From Anseranas semipalmata (Eukaryota; Chordata; Aves; Anseriformes; Anseranatidae): a stretch of 64,000 bases of DNA. Positions 47,481 through 58,274 of the stretch are shown here, in pieces. Made by a program: the position numbers and the translations under genes. The stretch's first letter is position 1, and every line of letters begins with the position of its first letter. The stretch lies in the NCBI GenBank assembly GCA_013399115.1, contig VXAA01001508.1:652652-716651 (forward strand). Direction: 5' to 3'. The notes below the pieces were generated by a model. That model searched no databases, was not told where the DNA came from, and saw nothing but the letters and a program-made list of their open reading frames with translations.

Positions 47481-50149
47481 CCATTTAAACATTTCTTGTA
47501 AACACCAAAAGCTGTTTGTTTGTTTTAATGTTCCATCACATCCCATTACCCAGTGAAGGTGAAAGATTGAAATGCAACGTTGTCTTGCCAAGAGATTTTT
47601 TTTCCCCTTCTTCCTCCTTCTGCTTCCCCTGATGTATCTATGTCTAGTGTCTAATTAGTATGCAATGGGATGCAGAGATTCCTCTGTTAAGTATGTTGTT
47701 GCTTTCTGTCTGCCTTGATCTCTATAGGCAGACGGATGATACAGAGAGATCTGGGGCCTGCATATCTCAGGTGCTGAACAATTTCAGTTCTTCTTACTTC
47801 ATGTGAGAGTTCAATATATCATTGTATCAGGGATACAGTGCCATGGGACTTAGCTCCCTACCTTGCACAGTTATTCACAACAGGGAAAAACAAATATCAA
47901 AGGCAAACACTCTGGTCCAGTCACAGTGAATACTTGCTGCAATGACAGTAGAGATTGTCTAGAGGCTATTTGCAATCCTGTAGGTCAGCTTAATTCTGTG
48001 AGAGCTTCTCTTAACACCAAAGCAGGTATGGTTTAACACCTCTGGATAGATGTAGCAGGTTGAATTGTAATCTAGATACATATAACAGCAAACAAATGTT
48101 GAGCATAAGTTAGCTGTATGTAATAGCAGGGTGGTTTAGCAGATTTTGGAAACAAAGAAGGTTCCTGTTCTTTTGCAGGTTAGAGCACTATGTTTCCAAA
48201 TTTTTAATTTAGTTTTTAATTTATTCTGTTTTTATTTGATGTCTCCTATAGGCCTGGACCTGCTAGAAGTCTGGTCTGTGGACAGACTTGGGATCTCTGA
48301 ACTATGGGAAAACACTTCTAATTTTACAGAATGTAATGCAGGAATTTCATACTGACACGAGATTTGCCTTGTAGTCATCATAGTATTCGACACCTATTAT
48401 GGTCAGTAGGTACCCAAAGACCCTGGAGCCTGATATGATGTATGAAAATACAGACAGTAAAATCTAACAATAAAAAGGATTTTTTGATACAAATCCCAGG
48501 GTAGGAAGTGGGAGTAGAAAAGAGAGCCTTTGGCCATGAGACAACTGAGCAACCTGGGAAAGACTGACAGGGGAAAAGGAAACACCAAAATAAGAGTCTG
48601 GAAAGCACCAGGAGAGAAATGAGATGGCTATTTCAGTGAAGCACTGAGAAGAGAAGCTTTAAATATTTCAAAACGATTATCAACATATTAGGGATGGGAG
48701 ATTGATTTAGTCTTATGTTCTTTTGAGAAAAATTATGAAAACTAATAACAAGTTTGAAGTACAGCAAAGCTGCACTGCTTGCTTCAGTCTTAAAAGATAA
48801 AGCTTAGAGGACTGTGGGAGATTAACGGCTGATGAAATGAGCCTTTGGAGTCTGTCAAACATGGGGTTCAGGAGCTGTCTGAGCTCTCTCTTGCTTGAGT
48901 GCTGCAGGGTTTTCACCACGGAGAATGTGAATTAGAAACCTTGGGGAATACTGTACGTACAGAGGAAAACCAGGCAGATCCTCGGGGAATTGCCAAGTAG
49001 GGACGGGCAGTGGACACTGGGAATCTGAGGCACTACATATGTATTAGAAAAAAGGACTACGTAGAAATCTGGGAGATTAAACAAGACATCACAAAGGAGA
49101 AGACTAAACAGATTTATTTGCTTCTGAGAAGGAAACTGAGAAACTCTTCCCTGCAGGAATTATGAGAATCATTGTTCTGCCTCCTGAGGTGGCTCCCATT
49201 GCCTGATGTATCAATGGCAGCTGTGATCTTCAGCAGCGGTTTTGTTAATAACATGTCAACAGAAATGTTTATGTCACAAGGTTTTGTTTTGTTTTTCTTA
49301 CCCATATATTAAATCAGTGGGTGACATATAGAAATGAAGATATATCTGCTTCAAGTTAATGCTTCTTGCAGTGGAGCAGAGGCAACGTTAAATACTATTT
49401 GAGTTCTACCCTTTCAAATTATTTTTTTAAAGGTGGAAAGGAAATAATTTTAGATTTTCCTTCCAAATGAAGTCTTCTAAAAACATGATTTGTGATTATT
49501 CAGTGCACTATTTTTGATCAATGCCAAGTACTTTCTTCCAGTTTTGATATTTTAAGAATAACTGATCTGCATAAGATATTGTTAACGGAGTCATTTCAAC
49601 CTCCAAAAATTTGAAACATTCTGTTCTGATAAAGTTGAACCTTATTGGAAACATTTCGTTTCATTTCTAGTTCTTAAAAAAAAAAATCACTTAAATTGAC
49701 ATGTTCCTTAGGATAGTTTGATTTCAATAAAATGCCTTTTTTTTTTTTGTCAGAAGAAAATATTCCAGCAGAACTTTTTTCAACCTGCTCTAGTTACGAG
49801 TTATTGCACATATATTCACTGTTATAAAAGTTGTATCTGTGGTTACATTTTAATCATTTCTTCTAATTTCATCCAACCTTTCTGAGGTACTTCAGATGTT
49901 AAATGACTGCAGACAGATAGTTTCCCACCCATTTCTCCTAAAAATTTTAATCAGGTAAGCCTTGTTTCTCTAGCCAGTCCTTGGTTTTATGCTATATTCA
50001 TGGAGTTCAGGTGCTCAGTTACTGGAATACCATACAAGTATTTGTATTATTTCTAGAACCGTAGTACGCAGATAAAGTCAGACCCCATTTTGCTATTTTT
50101 TTCAAAGAAACATTTACAATCCAGTGAAGTCAAAAGATCAGAAGAAGGA
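47481..50149. other. Unique AT-rich noncoding block
   Basis: Single-copy sequence with short A and T runs near 49675 and 49739. No gene is recognised, and open frames are below 80 codons. Confidence 0.5.
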
Positions 50150-50164
50150 AGCATTGTCGTCAGC

Positions 50165-50575
50165 TCTATAGGTGTGGGAAACTGAGGCACAGAGCGAGAC
50201 AAAGGGTGGAATTAATCTCACCTAATTTTAGCCATCTAAAAAGTATCTAAGCCAACACAGTCATTTAGATTCCTGCTAGTGTTAAGCAGAGAAACACCCC
50301 CAGAGTGTGAATTGTTTCGTGTACCTTAGTCATGGATCTCAGAGTGGAGAAAAGTTCTCTTTGGAGATCTCTGGCACTCCATGGACTGTAGCAGGAGCCT
50401 GGGCAACTAATTTATTCCAAACATTTTGCATAGTTTATGTTAGACAAAAACAGATCTCAACTTTCGTGATAAGCCTAAGGCTTCTCAAAAAATCTGTGAC
50501 AGAGCTGGAAATTGAATGTATACCTCCTGAATTCAAGGCTAATGCTTTAATCATGAGATGGTACTTCCTCTCATG
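50165..50575 (-). repeat. MIR-type CORE-SINE, antisense, apparently split
   Basis: GGGAAACTGAGGCACAGAG at 50176-50194 is a near-perfect antisense MIR core. The expected next block, CTGTGACAGAGCTGGAAATT and on through CTCCTGAATTCAAGGCTAAT, only appears at about 50491-50550, roughly 260 bases later than in an intact element. Either another sequence was inserted in the middle or two separate MIR relics lie side by side. The intervening bases are not clearly identified. Confidence 0.55.
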
Positions 50576-50579
50576 ATCC

Positions 50580-51504
50580 TGACTCTATCTTAGTTCAATA
50601 ATTCAGCATATATCCTTCAAAGAACAGGAGTGGGACATCTGTAGAATGTCGAAAAGCAATTATTTAGTTGGGCAGCCGAATCGTACTAAACACTTCTGCA
50701 ATCCAGACTTCTGAAACCATGTGAACTTTTGCAAATGCTCCTGAGAGATGCCACAGGGTAGATTTCCTTTTCAGAGAAATGATCTGAGAGCAGAAAGCAT
50801 TTCACACTAGAGGAAGCAACATATGCCACCACAACCAAGGAATAATAGGGAAAAATAGCAGGGGAAAAACAAGTTTTTCTTTCAGTGGCAAGAATGTTAT
50901 TGCCTGAACAGAGGAAACCCAAACCACAAGGCACTTCACCAGTAAATCTTTTCTTGTGACAGATTTTCTGACTGAAGAAACCACTTTCATCATATCTGTT
51001 TCCTGCGTAAGTTTACATGAGGACCCTACAAGCATGTGCGTAGGAATAGATGATTATAAATACCTCCATCATCCATCCCCTGTTGCAGGACAACTGTTAA
51101 GTCTTCTTGGGGGCCTTTATTTCAGACTATCCAGAATCTAGTCCTCTGTATGTGGAGAGGGCTTCACCACCCTTTCTACGGTGCACTCCCTGCTGGGAGC
51201 GGGCAAGAACTGCCTGGCAGAAGCTCACCATGGTCAAAGAGTTGTGGATAGGAATAAAAGGAGGATGGGGAACACATACAAGAGGATTATATTTCAGTAT
51301 TCTGCTCACAGTGTGTTCAGTAAGAACAACGAGATCCAGTCACAGACCCAGGGAACCTCAAACAGCCCATATCTCCTTACCTTGCGTGTTTATTCTGTGT
51401 ATTCAAGCACCATCTCAAGGAGGTAGTCTTTATCACAGCCGCTCTGCAACCTGAGGGACAGTCCGTGTTGAAAAGGAGTTCTCAGCCTTGAAAGACAAGA
51501 CAAG
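50580..51504. other. Unique noncoding sequence
   Basis: No gene or repeat is recognised. A 115-codon plus frame (51107-51454) and an overlapping 60-codon minus frame show no domain. Confidence 0.5.
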
Positions 51505-51640
51505 AAAAATGATATGAAGGCACCACAGATGGGAAGAAGTGGTTTCCCAAGTGTCATCTAGCAGACCAGTGGCACAGCCGGTTTGAAACCCCGCTGTGCC
51601 AGGCTCAGAGACGGGTGTGCCTCTTCACCAGGCTGAGATG
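51505..51640 (-). repeat. MIR-type CORE-SINE relic, antisense
   Basis: The run AGTGGTTTCCCAAGTGTCAT, CAGACCAGTGGCACAGCCGG, TTTGAAACCCCGCTGTGCC follows antisense MIR (tgacttgcccaaggtcacacagc, then gtggcagagccgg, then ttcgaacccaggtct). The GAAACTGAGG part is missing. Moderate divergence. Confidence 0.6.
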
Positions 51641-53274
51641 TCCTCACAGAGAGGTAAAGATGATTCATATCTAAGCCAAGTTGCTGCTTAGCGCACATCG
51701 GTGAGATATGATTTTACAGCACTGTTCATCTTGATTGCCGCTTGCTATAATTTTCATTCCTTTCTCTCAGCTGGTGCCTTGCTTACATGATATGTGAAAA
51801 TATTAAATTAGTTTCCTTTACTGGAAATTATGTTCCATTAAACCATTGTCATAGCTACTAAGAGACCTCTCAGCCTCCTGGTAGACTTTGTTTTAGACAC
51901 ATCTGACAAATCCTATGGCACTCTTACAGAGAGTTCAAAGCAAAGGCATTGTAAGCTTGGGCAATTACAGATTAAGTGGTTTAATATTGCAGAGAACAGA
52001 ACAGGGAAAAGGACAACGTGTTGGATATCTGCGGCCTTCCCCAGGTTGTACTGTGCTAGGCTCTTTGTGTTTGAACCATTGTCCTTTGCCTTTTACATCC
52101 ATCTGCAATATTAAAACACTTAATATGGGCAGTAATTATTCGAGCTGATGATGCTTTTACTTTGAACTCCTTGCTGGAGTGCCAAAGGATTTGTTAGATA
52201 TTGCGATGATATGGAGTGGTTTGAGGGACATTACTTCCACCCCCTATAGAGCACCCGCAAGACAGAACATAATTGGACTACAAACTTTGAACTTGCTGAG
52301 GTTTTTCATCTTACTTTTGGTGTGCACAAGTGGCTATTAGATACTTGTCTGGATCATACTTTGCCCATGATAGTAGAGAACAATAATAATATTAATTCTT
52401 AGCTGTTGCAAGATAATTTGCACACATCAGCACCAAAGACTTTGCAAAGGGTTGGGGGGCAGCGTTATTTTTTAAGGGCTGATCTAAAGTTTTAAAGACA
52501 TGTTAATTTTGTTCAAAAAATGGCTTTCACATCTGGGCTAAGAACAGCAACAAAGTTGTGCTGAATTTGGTGAATAGTTCTGATCCACCCTCACCCTGTA
52601 AAAAAAAAATAAAGGGAAAAAAGGAAAAGAAGTGGACAGAAATGTTCTGAAGCAGAAAGCAAGCATTCTTTGAGACATTTTCAAGACATTCAAGACATTT
52701 TAAAAACATAACACCTCAATCATCTAAAATGACTTATTCTTCTACAGATTTATGAATGTGCTGAACATTTTTCCCCCCAAGAATTGTGTCCTGCAGATGG
52801 AATGCAAAATTTAATCTGTGTTTAAATGACATGATTTCATAAAAGTATTTCTCACTCCATAGGTTCCCCCTCCTACTGTTTTTTTCTTTCATCAAATACA
52901 TTTAAAAGAAGAAAAAACAAAAACTTATTTGGTTTGACAAAGATTTTCTGTACAACCATTCTGGTGCATAATGTGTCTGTGTTTGTCCTCCCTAAAATAA
53001 ATTGTGAATCCTTGTTCCACTCCCACCTCATCCAAGAGAGCTGCTGCATTATAAGACGTTAAGTTCTTATAAATTTCCTCAAGGTAGGCAACTGGGTAGA
53101 GTGAAATCTGGAAGTGCCCTTGGAGGACAGCTGCAAAGTGAGTTTGGAGCTTATCTGACCTTAGAGAACCCAAATACCAGGCCAGAGAAAGTGAAGCTTC
53201 AGAAACTCCTCTGTACAATCGTCATTTTTTCCCTTTTCTTTTCAGTTTGCTCACAGATCAAATGCACTCTTGGC
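51641..53274. other. Unique noncoding block
   Basis: Mostly single-copy. A short imperfect tandem of CAAGACATT lies near 52672-52701. A minus frame of 97 codons (52925-53218) has no known domain. Confidence 0.5.
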
Positions 53275-53410
53275 TCATTGGTCCCACTCATTTTAATGAT
53301 GGGGAAACTGAGGCACAGGACAGAGACATTCTTTGCCCAATTTCAACCACAGGCTCAGCAATAGAACTAGGAGGAAAACTCAGTCTTATTCCAGTACAGT
53401 CCCTGTATTT
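53275..53410 (-). repeat. MIR-type CORE-SINE, antisense
   Basis: CCCACTCATTTTAATGATGG, GGAAACTGAGGCACAGGA, TTTGCCCAATTTCAACCACA and then AGCAATAGAACTAGGAGG are in the order expected for antisense MIR. The GAAACTGAGGCACAG core is intact. About 135 bases are recognisable. Confidence 0.7.
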
Positions 53411-54285
53411 CTCTCACATTTTTCACCCTTCTTTTATGCTACATCTACAAACTGCGGTTCAGTCCCCATTGCTCAGTCCATTGAAAACCAAAAGGATTAA
53501 ACATTGCTTGGGTAGTTTAACATCATTCACTGAGAGCCAGGTGAAATGGTGGGGATTTGATTGGTTCTGGGACTGATGTGGGGAGCTAGGATTCCTGAAC
53601 TGGTTGTTTTCCAGGCCCTGCTGGATTATAACCCACACCACGAGCACCTTTCATGGCTCAGTGAGGGGTAGGGAGACCCCAGAGAACATCTTCACAGTTG
53701 TTACAGAAGAGATGTGCCAGGGCAACTCCGTGAGTATAGCTGAACCCCTCCTTTCTGCAAGTCGTTTGGCCTTGCAAAATTAGTTGAAAGGCATCCAAAG
53801 TTGTGGGAGTGAGATTCCCAATCCCATAGGAGACAAAGCTCAGGAGACCCAAAAATATAGCCTGTCCCTGCAGGCAGGGAGTAACGCGTTACCTCGGAGG
53901 GACACCCCATTCCCAGCAGCTCATCCATTTCACCTTCCTGCTCTACAGAGCTCTGCTGTGCGCGCTCCCTTCGGACAAATTGTGAGAGTTTCATCTGTTT
54001 TGCTTTAAGGACTATAAACAGGGATTGAAGTGGCTAATTTAAAAAGTGCAGGAAAAGGGAGAAATAGCTTCATTTAAATTGTCTTCCACACTAAAAAACA
54101 AACAAACATATTTTTAGAAAAACTTTTTTTGAAAAAAAGAAGCTCGAGATTTAAAAACAAAGGAGAAAACTGAAATTCTGAAATTAACTGAAATTCTTCC
54201 TTTCTTTTCTTTCTGCAATGAGATTTGAGATTAAAAAAAAATCCAAAAGATCTACTTTTATCCTTTTCTGTTAGCTTTTCTAACC
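53411..54285. other. Unique noncoding sequence
   Basis: No gene is recognised. An A/T-rich stretch with short A and T runs lies at 54093-54240. Confidence 0.5.
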
Positions 54286-54585
54286 TCAGTTCACCCAAGC
54301 TCTTATCAAAATAGGAGACTGAGAAATGTCTTGATTAAAGGGTGTAAGTATCTTCACCGGGAGAAAATATTGGGTACTAGTTTTCTCTAATCTGGCAGAG
54401 AAAGGCATAATAAAAACCAATGGCTGGAAGCTGAAGCCGGACAAATTCAAATTAGAAGACAGATTTGGTAACAGTAAGGACAATTAACCACTGGAACAAT
54501 GGGCTAATAGGTGAGCTGGATTCTCCAACCTGAAGTCTTCAGGTCAGTACTGGATTCCTTTCCAGAAGGTCTGCTTTAGCCAGGT
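54286..54585 (+). mobile_element. Old CR1-family LINE fragment, sense
   Basis: The order TTGATTAAAGGGTGTAAGTA, CTGGCAGAGAAAGGCATAAT, CCAATGGCTGGAAGCTGAAG, GACAAATTCAAATTAGAAG, GGACAATTAACCACTGGAAC, then GTGAGCTGGATTCTCCA, matches an amniote CR1 3'-region consensus that I know well (agagaaaggtataac...ccaatggctggaagttgaagctagacaaattcagactgga...attaaccattggaacaa). The expected 3' terminus after it is not recognised, so the copy is truncated or decayed at the 3' side. Confidence 0.8.
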
Positions 54586-54589
54586 AAAA

Positions 54590-57044
54590 TTTATGGACCT
54601 GAGTGCTAGAATAATGGGCTGAAATCACAACTCAGAGCAGAGCTTTGTTGGCTGAAATCAATACATCTACATCTGAATAAATGGGGGATTAAGTTTTGAT
54701 GAGAGAACTTGAGAGATCAGAGTTGAAAGGTTACACTGGGTGTCAGTTTAAAGAAACATATTTTACATACCCCTGATCTCTTTTGAAGGGACAAGGGTGA
54801 GAAATGGTCCCAGTCTAACAAGAAGTCTCGAGACTAGTGAAGGTTGTGGATGGTGCCACAAATATTAGTGCACGAAGAAGCAAATCATTGGGAAAAGTTT
54901 GTATAACTTAACAAAATCTCATCCAAGTCGGGAGATGTGTGAGAACTTCACTTTTGATCTATGTAAAGAAAAAAAAATCCATGAAGCCATTCTTGTTAAT
55001 TTATGCTAAGTGTTATGTTGATAGTTGTACTAAATCTTTACTGAAAACATCAATGCATAGATAAATAAAGTAGAAAAAATAAATAGGAATTGAAGGAGTG
55101 TTGTTAAGCAATAGTAACTGCTTTAAAGCAAGTCCTGGGCTCATCTATTTCACCTAGTTATGACTTCTGCTTAAGAGAAATATTGGATTCATCTCCTTTC
55201 ATGTCACGCCCTCCTCTGAGCTGTCTCCTGACAGCTGTCTGGCCATCAGTATTTCTGCCTCAGCCTCTTGTGCTCACCTAAAAAGCGGGTGTTTCTCCTC
55301 TGTCCCTGACTGACTCCAGTAGAAAGAAGGTGAAAAAAGAAAAACACCACCTCCCCTTTGGTCCCTGGATGGTTTCTGCTGTCTTCCTCTGTCTGACCAT
55401 TACTGTCAACCTCTGAAGATGACTCAGGAGGAGTCCTTGAGAACCTGTCACCTGCAATGAGAGCCACTCTGCACTCCCTGAGGAACTAAAATGTGTTTAG
55501 GAGACAGGGTCTGGGTAAGCTTCCTGGTCCCAGGCCACGTGGGTGGCTTTCAAAGATGTGCAAATTACTTCACAAAGTGACAGTCCACATTCAGAATGAC
55601 CACATAACCATTGCACCAAGAGCTCCATATCAGAAATACCCTATGCTATACTGGTATCCGGTTGTGCTGGACTGGGCTGGATGGGTGGCTAGTTGTTTTT
55701 ACAACCATGCTCCAGAACTTGGACTGAAATGTTTTTTAGGACAACTTCAGAAGTTTCCTATGTGAATAAGAATAGGCTCAGACCTATACTTAACCAACTG
55801 GCTAGACATACTCTGGTAATTCCAGGGGAAAGGATCACTCCTTGATTGTTGTGTAATCTGCTTATTTCTGTGAAATCATACATGAATTATTGTTGCTGTG
55901 AAATTCATGTACAGCAAGCTGCTCTGGAAACTTCGATGAGCAAGAGCAGAAACTGAAATGCAACAAGGGTGCACAAAGGCTGCAGTGAGAACAGAATGAA
56001 AGGTCTTGATGCCTTCATAACCTCTGCTAAAGCCATTGTGCAAACACCTACAATGTAGGACACAACCTCCTTTTCCCAATGCCTGTGAAAGGACAGGACT
56101 GAAATAACACATTCTGATTTGCAGGGGTCATTCCAGTAGCCAGTGTTAGGCTATTCTTATGCAATGAAAAGACACTTGTTAATTACTGTGACTTCTTTAC
56201 AATCATAGGATGTACACATTTGAACCCCAAAGGATCCTCTCCAGAGAATAACCTTTATTTGCTTGATTGCTTCCGTTCAGTTAATTCTGCCTAATTACTA
56301 TTTTCTTCCTATTAGATCCTAATTATGTACAGTATTTTCATTATAAAGTGTAATGTTTCCCAGAGAACTATGTCAATTACACAGACAATATTACCGGAGG
56401 TCTCATTTACTTCATTAAACCAGAGAGCAGCCTCTCTTCTGATTAAAACTGCAGTTGGAGGTATGGACATAGTAATGTCCTACTCCTATAATGTACATAT
56501 TAGAACTAATCAGATGATGATTGGAAAAAATATGATTCCTATTTTTTTAGTGAATAAAAATACCTTTCTCTGACTGCTGATGCTTGTGAAATTTGGTTAT
56601 TTATTCCATCTGACTGTCTTCACAGAAAAGTCCAAAGTTTTAAGAATTTTACTACGATTTAATATTGTGTAAAGCATGAATAAATATTGTGTAAAGAGAG
56701 ATCAAAAGATTTGCAATTTAGTCTCATTAGAATAACTGTGTGAGTGCATAGCAATACCGGCAAGTACTGAGACTAATACAGAAAATTTAAGAACACCTAT
56801 TCTTTTCTCTCCTAGAAAATCAGTCTATCTTTGCCTCAAATGGTGGCAGAAAGAGCACTGACATGAAAGGGAATACATTTTGATATAATATGTAACTAGC
56901 ATATGGAAGTCATTGCCACAGGATCTCAACTAAGCCAAGTCATCTGAGTTCACGAGTGAATGAAGACTTTGCATTTCCAAGCACAATAGCCATCTCACTC
57001 AAATCAGTAAAATTAACCAGCAGCTTACAATAAGTTGAGAGCTT
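54590..57044. other. Unique AT-rich noncoding block
   Basis: No gene is recognised. A near-tandem AATATTGTGTAAAG occurs at 56661-56674 and 56683-56696. A 90-codon plus frame at 55493-55765 has no familiar domain. Confidence 0.5.
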
Positions 57045-57240
57045 TCATGCTTTGCTGTGTGACACCAGGGTGTTCAGTTTCCTCGGAGCCCCAGCATTAA
57101 TCTCCATCTGTAAAATGGGGGTACCATTTCCCTCGCTACCTCTTCTTGGTGTCAGGTCTAGTACATTAATGACTTAAAATTCACAGATCCTGTTCAGATC
57201 ATCACATGATGAAGGAGCCATCTACGGCAAATGAAAAATA
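57045..57240 (+). repeat. MIR-type CORE-SINE, sense
   Basis: GCTGTGTGACACCAGGGTG, CAGTTTCCTCGGAGCCCCAG, ATCTCCATCTGTAAAATGGG, then CATGATGAAGGAGCCATCTA, follow MIR in sense order (gctgtgtgaccttgggcaag, cagtttcctcatctgtaaaatggg, gatgaaaggcgctata). A further phrase at 57323-57354, GCATCTAGCACACACTTGGC, resembles a MIR 3' end and may be a second relic. Confidence 0.7.
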
Positions 57241-57354
57241 TCCTTCTCATGCAAAGGCTGCAGGTAATAACATTACATCGTAATTCAGTAGACTGTGCAA
57301 CTCCAGCGTAACTCAGTGTATAATCATATAAGCATCTAGCACACACTTGGCACT

Positions 57355-57390
57355 TCATAAATAATAAATAATAATATTAATAATACAACT
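57355..57390 (+). repeat. AAT/AATA microsatellite
   Basis: Imperfect AAT and AATA units directly follow the second MIR-like phrase. Simple repeats commonly grow from SINE tails. Confidence 0.75.
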
Positions 57391-57997
57391 GCTGGCACAG
57401 TAACTTTCAATAATAACTAGATTTTTAAAAAGTGACAGAGCCAAATGGGATACCCAACATGCCCTGTGTTTACCAGAGCTTTGCAAGCCTTTCAGGAGAG
57501 CATCCAGAAATCCCGTTTCAGTCACAACTGAAAGGAGGCTTGGGCAGAGCTGGGGATGTGAACATGAAGAAACCAGCAGCTCAGGTACCCCAGGCAAAGC
57601 ACTCAGGGACCACATTAAGGTATCCATAGGTCACAGACCTACAGAAGAGCATGGACAGAAGAGATCTCAGGAGCTCACCCAGTCTGTTTCTCTACCTAAT
57701 GCAAAATCAACTAGACTGTTCCCCTTCCAGACTTCAATTTAACCATGTTCTCAAAGATTTTCCTGGTGGGGTTCAACAGTGTCCTCAAGCAATCTGTTCC
57801 ATTGCTTCATTTCCCTGAATGAAGAAAAAAAGCTTTTCCTAAGACCTAGTATAAGTATCTCTGCTGCAATTTAACCCCAGTATTTCATGCCTTATATCTT
57901 CCTTGTTGAGCCTTTTATTCTTTGGCAGGTAGTTACCTCCTGATTTTTCCTTTAATTTTTCTGCTGAGGAACCCCAAATCCTGCTGCCTTTCTCTGT

Positions 57998-58036
57998 TTT
58001 TTTTTTTTGTTTTTTTGTTTGTTTGTTTGTTTTTTT
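57998..58036 (+). repeat. T-rich/TTTG microsatellite
   Basis: T runs followed by four TTTG units, expanded inside the antisense CR1 copy. Confidence 0.85.
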
Positions 58037-58170
58037 AATCATTCTTGCTGCTGTCATTTCTCAATCCTCAATTCTCTCCACTTTTGCCACATTTCCCCTA
58101 AATGTGGTGCCAAATCTAAACATAGTGCTCCAGCTCAAATCTCACTAGTACTCAATGTAGTAGAGAGACC

Positions 58171-58218
58171 ATTTATGTATTCCAGAATATTATGATTTAT
58201 GTATTCCAGATTATTCTT
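58171..58218 (+). repeat. 24-base tandem duplication inside CR1
   Basis: Two adjacent 24-base units share the perfect 16-base start ATTTATGTATTCCAGA and match at 21 of 24 positions overall. It is a local duplication after insertion of the element. Confidence 0.8.
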
Positions 58219-58274
58219 TGTCCTTTTGTGTAGGACTGAAAATTAGTATATGTTACAGACCCTTTTCATTTTCC

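Larger units (their letters stand above)
57625..58270 (-). mobile_element. Old CR1-family LINE 3' region, antisense
   Basis: Landmarks in inverted order include CCTAATGCAAAATCAACTAG, then a TTCAACAGTGTCC block, TGTTCCATTGCTTCATTTCC, AAAAAGCTTTTCCTAAGACC, CTGCTGCAATTTAACCCCAG, GAGGAACCCCAAATCCTGCT, and AACATAGTGCTCCAGCTCAA with CTCACTAGTACTCAATGTAG. This is the standard CR1 3' half on the minus strand, without open frame. It contains the TTTG-rich repeat at 57998-58036 and a 24-base tandem duplication at 58171-58218. Confidence 0.75.
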
